Assembly (NCBI GenBank): GCA_963801985.1
Contig: CAWDGV010000007.1
Span: 310,001 to 374,000 of the forward strand
Direction: 5' to 3'
DNA: 64,000 bases
Source: JABDQZ01 sp963801985
GTDB taxonomy: Bacteria > Pseudomonadota > Gammaproteobacteria > Chromatiales > Chromatiaceae
This document shows positions 56,997 to 64,000 of this stretch, one piece after another. The notes under the pieces are model-generated. The model was not told the origin of the DNA. It worked only from the letters and a program-made list of their open reading frames with translations, and made no database searches. How positions within the stretch are numbered: position 1 is the first letter of the stretch; each line of letters begins with the position of its first letter. A program made the translations under genes and the position numbers.

Positions 56997-57851
56997 TTAA
57001 CTGTAAAGCAGCTCGGAAAGTCGCCCCTGTTCATGCAGCTTTTTCTTAAGGGCAACCCAAGCTTCTTCCGAGCCTGCCAATTCAGCAAGTTTTGTGTCAA
57101 ATGCCTTGGATACATCCATTAACCCCGCCAGGAAAACATGGGTATTTGGCTGTTGAATAAGATCCCAGATCTCCTGGGCATTTTCTGTAATCGAACGCTC
57201 AAGCCCATCAGTTGCTTTTGACAGGGGGCGGTCCATCAACCCCTGATAGGCCTGAAAAGTCGCCTCGTCATAATAGTTGGTCAGGTCATCATTGAGATCA
57301 TTCATGTAAAGCAGGTCCATGCCGCTTTTTGCGCCATAGAACAGTCTGACCTTGCCTTGCCAACCGCCCTTTTCCTTGTAGATTTGCTGGATAAAGGCAC
57401 GGAAAGGAGCAATACCCGTACCGGTACCAATCATAAGAATGTTATCTGAAGTATTTTGAGGAATTTTAAATGGACTCTTGTATGGCCCTATCAGGGTTAA
57501 CCGGTCACCGGATGAGGCATCACACAGATAATTGGATGCTATTCCAGGATAGCTTTCACCACTGACATCATCGATATAAAAACACCTTCTTACCAGGAGG
57601 GAGAGCTCGGCAACACCATCTGCATCAACGCCTCTATCTTCAGCAATTGAATAACGACGTATGTGATACTCATTACCAAAAGGATGTGGCCCAGGAATTA
57701 CTATGCCTATACTTTGACCTTCACGATACCGAAACGATGGATCATCAACCTGAAGAGTAATTTGACGCACTTCTTCGGTGTTTTCCGACGTAATGCGGTT
57801 ACTGTCCTTAATGACAGCTTCTATGGTGGGGCCGAGCGCTTCTGCATTCAT
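56997..57851 (-). CDS. Plant-type ferredoxin-NADP reductase
   Basis: This is an FAD enzyme that exchanges electrons between ferredoxin and NADP(H). The ATG at 57851 follows a GGAG ribosome-binding site; an ATG eight codons upstream is possible. It is about 284 residues. The FAD-binding segment is RRYSIAED, and GTGTGIAPFRAF is the NADP-binding loop. FLAGL precedes a C-terminal ELLYS whose Tyr is one residue from the end. Plant-type FNRs end in an aromatic residue stacking on FAD; here it is penultimate. The electron donor may be the Rieske ferredoxin 146 bases away, which is inference. Confidence 0.9.
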   Translation of the reverse strand: MNAEALGPTIEAVIKDSNRITSENTEEVRQITLQVDDPSFRYREGQSIGIVIPGPHPFGNEYHIRRYSIAEDRGVDADGVAELSLLVRRCFYIDDVSGESYPGIASNYLCDASSGDRLTLIGPYKSPFKIPQNTSDNILMIGTGTGIAPFRAFIQQIYKEKGGWQGKVRLFYGAKSGMDLLYMNDLNDDLTNYYDEATFQAYQGLMDRPLSKATDGLERSITENAQEIWDLIQQPNTHVFLAGLMDVSKAFDTKLAELAGSEEAWVALKKKLHEQGRLSELLYS

Positions 57852-57997
57852 ATGATCTACTCCAACACTTCTCATCGCGTGTTTTCAGAATTTATAGTCT
57901 GTACCCTTAAGAGCAGCTGATCAAGCCTTCTGCATGACTTAGCATTATTAAATGATTCAATAAAATGAATAAAAAACTCGTTGGTTCCCGGTTTGAG

Positions 57998-58327
57998 TCA
58001 GACCCGGAGGAAAATTTTCGATGCCTCCAGACACAGTGGCAGTGATCGTAATGCCTGCCCATCACAGTCTCCACGAATACAGTTGCCATTAACCGGATCA
58101 TAACGCGCGTAATGCACCTGGCAGACTATTTCATCATTTACCAGGAAGCTGTATTCAGGCGTAACATCAAGACGCACGCCAAAGTGCGCACAGGCATTCT
58201 CATAAGCATAGAACTGTCCCTGATGACGCACCACAAAGATCTGCAGTTCCTGCCCATCCGCAAGTTGGACTGCAAAAGTCCTGCCTTTACCCTCAGGGAT
58301 ACTGTTTATTGAACAAAGATAATGCAC
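57998..58327 (-). CDS. Rieske [2Fe-2S] ferredoxin, coupled to the ABC transporter
   Basis: This 109-residue protein has Rieske ligands C-A-H (NACAHFG, near residue 45) and C-Q-V-H (IVCQVHYARYD, near 69). A short extension NCIRGDCDGQAL carries two more Cys. It starts with GTG at 58327, which overlaps the TAG stop of the upstream ABC ATPase (TAGTG), so translation is probably coupled. It has no signal peptide. The 146-base gap between its stop and the FNR start shows no clear feature. A peptide-transporter operon is an unusual home for a Rieske protein. Confidence 0.9.
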   Translation of the reverse strand: MHYLCSINSIPEGKGRTFAVQLADGQELQIFVVRHQGQFYAYENACAHFGVRLDVTPEYSFLVNDEIVCQVHYARYDPVNGNCIRGDCDGQALRSLPLCLEASKIFLRV

Positions 58328-60390
58328 TAAACGCTGGTTTCTGACACCTTGATACAGGCTACCTTATGTGTCGCAGACAATGTTTTTTCAGCCGGGTACT
58401 TTTGTCTGCATTCATCACTGGCAATAGGGCAACGCGGATGAAAATGACAGCCAGCAGGAGGTGCTGCCGGAGAAGGCATATCACCCTCAAGTGCCTGCCG
58501 CTTACCTTTCACCGAAGGGTCAGCAACTGGTACTGCGTTCAACAGGGATTTCGTATAAGGATGTAACGGGTTATCGAATATCTCTTCAACAGTACCCTGC
58601 TCCACAATTCTACCAAGATACATCACTGCAACTTCATGCGCGAGGTAGGCCACTACAGATATATTATGAGTAATAAACAGGAACGACAGCTGCAAGTCAT
58701 CCTGCAAATCCTTAAGGAGGTTGAGAATCTGGGCCTGAACAGAAACATCCAAAGCACTGGTCGGTTCGTCACAGACAATCAGCTCCGGCTCAACAGCAAG
58801 CGCCCGCGCAATACAAATACGCTGTCGCTGGCCACCGGAAAATTCGTGTGGATAGCGATGCGCCGCATTGGCAGGAAGACCAACTTTATCGAGCAGATCT
58901 GCCACAATTCTGCTTCTTTCAGACCGGTTATTGCCCATTTTCTGTGCAATCAAACCTTCGGCAATAATATCTTCCACCAGCATCCGTGGATTCATACTGG
59001 AAACCGGGTCCTGGAAAATGATCTGCAGTTCACTGCGTTTCTGCCTGAGATCACGATTACTCAGCCGGGTTAATTCAATACTGTCAAAGACTACCGAGCC
59101 TGCCGTTGGCCTGATCAATTGCAGCAATGCCTTGCCGGCAGTAGTCTTGCCGCAGCCGGATTCACCGACCAGCGCTACCGTTTTTCCTCGTGGAATATTC
59201 AGGCTAATGCCATCAACTGCTTTCACATGGCCTACTGTTCTTTTGAACACGCCCTTATGAATAGGAAAATGCACTTTCAGGTCCAGTAACTTGAGAAATT
59301 CAGGGTTACGGGTCACCTGGCCCGGGACACTGGCTGAGCCACCCTCAACAAGACCTGTATCCTCTGAAGCCTCACGTATAACAGCCTTTTCATCCAGGTA
59401 GCAGCGGTAGCCTGCCGCTGCGCTTCCCTGCCAGGGCGGCACACCTTGCTCACAGGAAGCAACGCGCTGTTCGCAGCGTTCCAGAAAACGGCACTGAGTA
59501 AATATCGTGGTCAGCGCGGGAACCTGCCCTTTAATCATTGCCAGCTCGGAACCGCGTTTATGTCGCGTGGGTAATGAATCAAAAAGTTTCTGGCTGTATG
59601 GATGTCTTGGACTGGAGAAAAAATCTGCGACACTGGCAGTTTCAATTATCTGGCCCGCATACATCACGGCAACCCGGTCGGCCATTTCAGCTACGACACC
59701 CAGGTCATGGGTAATCAGCAATATCGCCATGCCATGTGATTGCTGCAACGACTGCAACAGTGTGAGAACCTGCGCCTGGATAGTGACATCCAGGGCTGTT
59801 GTAGGCTCATCAGCAATCAGTACTTCCGGCCTGCCCGCCAGGGAAATCGCAATCATCACCCTTTGTTTCATGCCGCCGGAGAGTTGATGTGGGTATTCTG
59901 TAAAACGTCGTGAAGGATCAGGTATACCCACGTCCTTGAGAAGTTCCACAACGCGTTCCCTGATCTGGACTTTACCCTGAATATCGGGGTCATGCAGGCG
60001 CACCGACTCTGCAATCTGTTCTCCAATAGTCATTACCGGGTTCAGTGATGTCATCGGCTCCTGGAAAATCATGCCAATTCGTCCACCTCGAACGGTTCGC
60101 ATATCACGTTCGGTCAGATCCAGTACAGACTGGTTACTGATTCGTACATCACCGGAGGTTATTCGCCCGCCAGCTGGTAAGAGCCGCATCAATGAAAGCG
60201 CAGTCATCGACTTGCCGCACCCTGATTCACCCAGCAATGCCAGCGTCTGACCACGGTGTAACTCAAAGCTTAGGTCATCAACGGCACGGACCGGGTTTTC
60301 CTGGCTCCCAAGATGCGTGGACAAAGCCTCCACATGCAGCAAGGGAAATGAGCCTTCTACATCCATCTGGTGGGTATTTTCTGAATTCAA
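58327..60390 (-). CDS. Peptide ABC transporter, fused double ATPase (YejF type)
   Basis: One 687-residue protein carries both ATPases of an Opp/Dpp-type importer. The first half has Walker A GESGCGKSMTAL near residue 54, signature LSGGMKQR and DEPTTALD. It ends in a Cys-rich segment (CRFLERCEQRVASCEQG) like the oligopeptide-transporter C-terminal domain. The second half has GESGCGKTTAGK near 395, FSGGQRQR and DEPTSALD, then its own Cys-containing CHFHPRCP tail. It overlaps yejE by four bases. It is longer than E. coli YejF (529) because of the linker of about 60 residues. Confidence 0.93.
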   Translation of the reverse strand: MNSENTHQMDVEGSFPLLHVEALSTHLGSQENPVRAVDDLSFELHRGQTLALLGESGCGKSMTALSLMRLLPAGGRITSGDVRISNQSVLDLTERDMRTVRGGRIGMIFQEPMTSLNPVMTIGEQIAESVRLHDPDIQGKVQIRERVVELLKDVGIPDPSRRFTEYPHQLSGGMKQRVMIAISLAGRPEVLIADEPTTALDVTIQAQVLTLLQSLQQSHGMAILLITHDLGVVAEMADRVAVMYAGQIIETASVADFFSSPRHPYSQKLFDSLPTRHKRGSELAMIKGQVPALTTIFTQCRFLERCEQRVASCEQGVPPWQGSAAAGYRCYLDEKAVIREASEDTGLVEGGSASVPGQVTRNPEFLKLLDLKVHFPIHKGVFKRTVGHVKAVDGISLNIPRGKTVALVGESGCGKTTAGKALLQLIRPTAGSVVFDSIELTRLSNRDLRQKRSELQIIFQDPVSSMNPRMLVEDIIAEGLIAQKMGNNRSERSRIVADLLDKVGLPANAAHRYPHEFSGGQRQRICIARALAVEPELIVCDEPTSALDVSVQAQILNLLKDLQDDLQLSFLFITHNISVVAYLAHEVAVMYLGRIVEQGTVEEIFDNPLHPYTKSLLNAVPVADPSVKGKRQALEGDMPSPAAPPAGCHFHPRCPIASDECRQKYPAEKTLSATHKVACIKVSETSV

Positions 60391-61796
60391 GACTGACTCC
60401 TCAAGCGTGGGTCAAACGCATCCCTGACAACGTCGGAAAACAGGTTTGCCGCCAGTACCAGGGTAAACATGAAAAACAGCGACGCACTGAGTGACCACCA
60501 GACGATAGGTTCTCTTGCCATTTCCAGGCGGGCGCTGTTAATCATGTTACCCCAACTGTTTGTACTGGGATCGACACCGATGTTGACATAGGACAACACC
60601 GCTTCAGCGAGCACCAGGCCACTGAAGTCCAGTACCACGGTTATCAAAACGATGTGCACCACGTTTGGCAAAATATGCCGGAATATAATCGTGAAGTTAC
60701 CCACACCAAAAGCCGTTGATGCCTGCACGTAATCCAGCTCGCTGAGTTTGAGCGTTTCCCCCCTGAGCAAACGGCACAGGCCGGTCCAGCTGGTAACACC
60801 TAAAATCAGGCATAAAAACAGCAGGCGCATATCTGCCCTTTCGGTGAGACTGGTATAGTCTGCTTCGTGGTTACTCATGTAAATCTGCATCATCAGGATA
60901 GCCGCCGCAATCAGCAATACGCCGGGAATAGAATTCAGGGTGGTATAGGTATACTGGATCATGTCATCTACCCAGCCCTTGAAGTAGCCCGCCATGATGC
61001 CCAGTAGAATCGCCGCTGGCAACATGACCAGGGTCGTAAGTGTGCCGATAACCAGGCCGGTACGAATACTCTTTAATGCCTGGTAAAGCACATCCTCGCC
61101 GACCTTGTCAGTACCCAGAACGTGGTAACCGGTCCCCAGGCTGTAAATAACACCCAACAGTAACGACATGAACAGTAGCGTGGTTAAAGCCGTGCGCCAG
61201 GGAATGACTGTCTGATATTTCATCACGCTTCTGAACTGTTCTATAACAGCCTGATGCAGTCCGGGGCCTCGCTTTCTGGCCAGTAAAACTATCCAGACAA
61301 TAGCCATCAGCAGCCAGCCTGCCAGGCCCAGCATCAGGCCCTGTAGAATTTTCAGAAAGATATCCTTTGCCCAGTCTGATTCAGGGTCAGTCAGGTGAGT
61401 TCCGCCATAAACCAAACGCGGATAATCCCTGATTGTGGAACCATCATCCTGTTCAATGTTTTCTTTCGCATAAAGATGTGTCGCCAGCGGTGCGGAATAA
61501 GTCTTTTCCTGGCGCTGACGCAGGTCAGTCAATGCATAATCCAGCAGGCTCAGCATTTCCGCCGAGTTACTTTCATCATTACCGCTCTGCGGTTTGTAAT
61601 GCACCGAGTCCATCAACCCAACGGCAATATAAAAAAACAACACTATCAGGGAACTGATACCGATCCTGCTGGCAAACACAATCTGCCAGGGCCGGTTTAA
61701 ATGCGGCCTTTTACGGGCATACAAAATAAAACTGACCACCACTGCAACCAGTAGGAAAATCAGAATATCTGTCCAGAGAAAAACCATTTCCGGCAT
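60387..61796 (-). CDS. Peptide ABC transporter permease (YejE type)
   Basis: This is an inner-membrane subunit of 469 residues. An N-terminal extension with three helices (about 10-25, 45-65 and 155-175) precedes the conserved permease core. The core starts near VIPWRTALTTLLFMSLLLG and contains LGTGYHVLGTDKVGEDVLYQAL, the ABC-interaction loop AFGVGNFTIIFRHILPN and ILSYVNIGVDPSTNSWGNM-like sequence. The last part is the classic DppC/YejE signature. The stop overlaps YejF. The extended N-terminus distinguishes it from E. coli YejE (341 residues). Confidence 0.92.
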   Translation of the reverse strand: MPEMVFLWTDILIFLLVAVVVSFILYARKRPHLNRPWQIVFASRIGISSLIVLFFYIAVGLMDSVHYKPQSGNDESNSAEMLSLLDYALTDLRQRQEKTYSAPLATHLYAKENIEQDDGSTIRDYPRLVYGGTHLTDPESDWAKDIFLKILQGLMLGLAGWLLMAIVWIVLLARKRGPGLHQAVIEQFRSVMKYQTVIPWRTALTTLLFMSLLLGVIYSLGTGYHVLGTDKVGEDVLYQALKSIRTGLVIGTLTTLVMLPAAILLGIMAGYFKGWVDDMIQYTYTTLNSIPGVLLIAAAILMMQIYMSNHEADYTSLTERADMRLLFLCLILGVTSWTGLCRLLRGETLKLSELDYVQASTAFGVGNFTIIFRHILPNVVHIVLITVVLDFSGLVLAEAVLSYVNIGVDPSTNSWGNMINSARLEMAREPIVWWSLSASLFFMFTLVLAANLFSDVVRDAFDPRLRSQS

Positions 61797-62773
61797 CAGG
61801 ACAGCCTCACCCGCGGATCAACAAAGGTATAGGAAATATCTGTCATAATCAGGCCAATGATGTACAACACTGAACCAAGAAATACCATCGCCCGGACAAT
61901 GGCAAAATCCTGGCTGTTGATCGCGTCAATGGTATAACTTCCCAGTCCCGGTATACCAAAAAATGACTCGGTTATCAGGCTGCCCATGAAAAGCAGGGGA
62001 AGAATAACGACGACACCTGTCAAAATAGGTATCAGTGCATTCTTGAAGACATGTTTGAACAGAATCAGCTGTTCGGCAAGACCTTTGGCCCTGGCCGTTC
62101 TGACATAATCTTTATTAATCTCCTCCAGAAATAATGTCCTATACCAGCGTGTTCCAGCACCTATTCCACCGATAACACCGATAATGACAGGCAAAATCAA
62201 AAACTTGATCGCCTCCCAGCCGGTTTCATAACCGGATATTGGCACCAGGTGTAACAACTTACTGGCAACAAACTGCCCACCAATGATGTAAAACAAGCTG
62301 GATATCGACATCATCACAACACACAGGACAACACCCCATAAGTCAATATAGGTGGCCCGGAAAAAAGCAATCAGCAAGGCAAAGGTAATATTTACCAGCA
62401 GTCCGACCAGTAAAACCGGCACTGCGATTGCCAGGCTTGGCCACATGCGTTGCGAAATATCGTAGAGAATGTCCCGGCCACTGTCAGACTGGCCAAAATT
62501 AAAGGCAAACAGGTTAATCGATTTCTGGAAAAAAATGGTATCGGTAACAGTCTCTATCCCCTGTTTTTGTTGGTTGATCAGCAAGGGCTTGTCATACCCT
62601 CTTTCCACTTTCCAGTTATCAACCGCTTCCTGGGTGACACGTTTAACACCCAGATGCATCCTGGCCATATCATCCGGTGAATTCACCACAAAAAACAATA
62701 AAAAAGTCAGTACATTCACACCCAGTAGAATTGGAATTGCATAGAGTAGACGGCGAATAATATAGGCTGTCAT
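61796..62773 (-). CDS. Peptide ABC transporter permease (YejB type)
   Basis: This is a 325-residue DppB-class inner-membrane permease. An N-terminal helix (YIIRRLLYAIPILLGVNVLTFLLF) precedes further helices and the EAA-type loop ARAKGLAEQLILFKHVFKNALIPI. The end is VDPRVRLS. Order is SBP, yejB, yejE, yejF as in E. coli. The next gene's start codon is directly adjacent to this stop, so the genes are co-transcribed. Confidence 0.93.
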   Translation of the reverse strand: MTAYIIRRLLYAIPILLGVNVLTFLLFFVVNSPDDMARMHLGVKRVTQEAVDNWKVERGYDKPLLINQQKQGIETVTDTIFFQKSINLFAFNFGQSDSGRDILYDISQRMWPSLAIAVPVLLVGLLVNITFALLIAFFRATYIDLWGVVLCVVMMSISSLFYIIGGQFVASKLLHLVPISGYETGWEAIKFLILPVIIGVIGGIGAGTRWYRTLFLEEINKDYVRTARAKGLAEQLILFKHVFKNALIPILTGVVVILPLLFMGSLITESFFGIPGLGSYTIDAINSQDFAIVRAMVFLGSVLYIIGLIMTDISYTFVDPRVRLS

Positions 62774-64000
62774 TTGGCGCGCCTCTGTTCATGTTCACGG
62801 TAAATTTTTATCGCAGGAAAAATACTGACAATCAGAATTACAATAATGAACCAGATTGGCCAGACAACGGGCTGGTTCCAGGCCAGCTGTTTTTCTGCCC
62901 GTAACTGCGCATCGACTCGTTTGTATTTAAGCGTGTTATTCGCCATTAAATTTGGCTTAACATTTTTGTACCATTCATGAAACAGCGAGAAGGCTTTGGG
63001 ATGAAAACCCCACAACCAGGGGGAGTCATGTCGCAGTATTTCAATCATATCGTTGATGATTTGCTGACGCTCCTCACCATTAGGCATGTTTTTCATTTTG
63101 ACAAATAATGCATCGAATTGAGGATTGGAATAGTTGGATGCATTTTCACCACCATGTTCAACCTTGCCGTTTTCACCGTATAACAGGAACAGGAAATTTT
63201 CCGGATCTGGATAATCCGCATTCCAGCCCCACCAGAATATCTGGGCTGTACCTTTACGGGTTTTTTCCTGGAAACGATTGTAATCAGTGGTACGCAATAC
63301 CAACTGGATGCCAAGTTTGTTAAATTGCTTTCTTACCCAGTTTAAGCGGGCGCGATCATCTGGTCCTGAAGCGGTTACATCAAAATACAACACAAGAGGT
63401 TTGCCTGTCTGCGGATCTTTTCCATCCAAATAACCCGCCTGGTTCAACAATGCTTTTGCCTGGGCAATCGTTTTTCGTTTTAACCTGCCCTGCGCTTTTT
63501 CATAAACGTATGGATTAAAATCATTTTCGATGTGCCCAAATATGCCTGGCGGTATAGGACCCTGGGCTGTAATTCCACGACCATTGGCAAAGATGGCAAC
63601 ATACTCCTCGTAGTCAACAGCGATCGAGATTGCCTGTCTTAGGAGTCGTGCACGTTCAGAGTCCCCGCCGACAACAGTATCCAGCATGTTAAACCCCATG
63701 TAGAAAATCGATGCCGTAACGGCTGTTTGCAGGCTAATACCCTTGTCACGCATAGTATCGGTCAGGCTCACATCACCGGTAGTATTAAACTGAATCGCCT
63801 GGTCAAAGCTGTCTGACGAAACGCCAGAAGTGTCGTAATAACCCTGAAGAAACTTGTTCCAGTAAGGTATGGTTTCTTTTTCAAGGCTATAAATAGCCTG
63901 TTCGATAAAAGGCATTTCCTTGCCGGCATCATCCAGCAGACCGTTGGCCTGATCGCTCAGTTCACCTGAGTCGGGATATTGCTCGCCGTGAAAATTTGGA
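62770..64000 (-). CDS. Extracellular solute-binding protein with C-terminal membrane anchor (5' end beyond window)
   Basis: This is the periplasmic peptide-binding subunit of the Yej-like transporter. The visible 410 residues run in an open frame from the window edge (PNFHGEQYPDSGELSDQ) to 62770. SBP family 5 features include FDQAIQFNTTGDVSL, NGRGITAQGPIPPG, WWGWNADYPDPENF and the NPQFDALFVKMKN region. The C-terminus carries an extra transmembrane helix (VVWPIWFIIVILIVSIFPAI) and a basic tail, so it appears tethered to the inner membrane. Free SBPs lack this. It overlaps yejB by four bases. Signal peptide and lipobox cannot be judged. Confidence 0.9.
   Translation of the reverse strand, partial: PNFHGEQYPDSGELSDQANGLLDDAGKEMPFIEQAIYSLEKETIPYWNKFLQGYYDTSGVSSDSFDQAIQFNTTGDVSLTDTMRDKGISLQTAVTASIFYMGFNMLDTVVGGDSERARLLRQAISIAVDYEEYVAIFANGRGITAQGPIPPGIFGHIENDFNPYVYEKAQGRLKRKTIAQAKALLNQAGYLDGKDPQTGKPLVLYFDVTASGPDDRARLNWVRKQFNKLGIQLVLRTTDYNRFQEKTRKGTAQIFWWGWNADYPDPENFLFLLYGENGKVEHGGENASNYSNPQFDALFVKMKNMPNGEERQQIINDMIEILRHDSPWLWGFHPKAFSLFHEWYKNVKPNLMANNTLKYKRVDAQLRAEKQLAWNQPVVWPIWFIIVILIVSIFPAIKIYREHEQRRAK

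Noticed and set aside
59507..59887. 126-residue plus-strand frame opposite yejF
   Set aside because: It is a shadow of the conserved ATPase motifs on the other strand.
1..64000. tRNA, rRNA, CRISPR, insertion sequence or prophage content
   Set aside because: No cloverleaf, repeat-spacer array, transposase or phage structural gene was seen on reading both strands by eye; a covariance and profile search would be decisive.

Overview
The window is bacterial chromosome from a gammaproteobacterium. It has moderate GC content and tightly packed, mostly co-directional operons. The order frr-pyrH-tsf-rpsB, the block uppS-cdsA-dxr-rseP-bamA-skp-lpxD-fabZ-lpxA-lpxB-rnhB-dnaE-accA-tilS, the exbB-exbD-lpxK-ycaR-kdsB order and the mltD/yafS/rnhA/dnaQ neighbourhood are all classic gammaproteobacterial arrangements. 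A RegB/RegA redox two-component pair, a plant-type ferredoxin-NADP reductase, two Rieske ferredoxins and two rhodaneses would suit a chemolithotrophic or sulfur-oxidising lineage. That last point is inference; no diagnostic sulfur or carbon-fixation gene is present.

Layout. 1-19.8 kb (minus strand) is one long housekeeping array: translation (rpsB, tsf, frr, pyrH), isoprenoid and phospholipid synthesis (dxr, uppS, cdsA), envelope biogenesis (rseP, bamA, skp), lipid A (lpxD, fabZ, lpxA, lpxB), then rnhB, dnaE, accA and a 3'-truncated tilS. 19.8-25.3 kb (plus) carries map, glnD, dapC and dapD. 25.5-30.8 kb (minus) carries kdsB, a Trm112-like protein, lpxK, exbD, exbB and comEC. 31-33.6 kb has a DUF2062 protein and the Lol lipoprotein-release transporter. 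33.7-36.1 kb (plus) has a small exported protein, a TrpD2-like protein, a Rieske ferredoxin and a broken rhodanese.

36.1-41.2 kb (minus) is a three-gene export locus: a LolA-like protein, a DUF1302-like outer-membrane protein, and an RND/MMPL exporter with an N-terminal PAS domain. It is riddled with frameshifts. 41.4-50.9 kb (plus) has mfd, csiV, a 34-residue peptide gene with a perfect ribosome-binding site and its own terminator, regBA, an OprC-type copper receptor and tonB. 50.9-53.3 kb (minus) has a rhodanese lipoprotein, dnaQ, rnhA and a methyltransferase. 53.4-57 kb (plus) has mltD, an exported alpha/beta hydrolase and a hexose-phosphate mutarotase. 57-64 kb (minus) has a Yej/Dpp-type peptide ABC transporter translationally coupled to a Rieske ferredoxin and followed by the FNR.

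The most unusual signal is in the reading frames. Four essential genes (lpxB, bamA, uppS, tsf) are each interrupted by +1 shifts (five in total), and the export locus carries about 22 indels. About half of all +1 sites lie at an in-frame NTT codon followed by a purine (six at CTT-A or CTT-G). Consensus sequencing error is the leading explanation, but the site bias should be tested against raw reads. No tRNA, rRNA, CRISPR array or insertion sequence was recognised.
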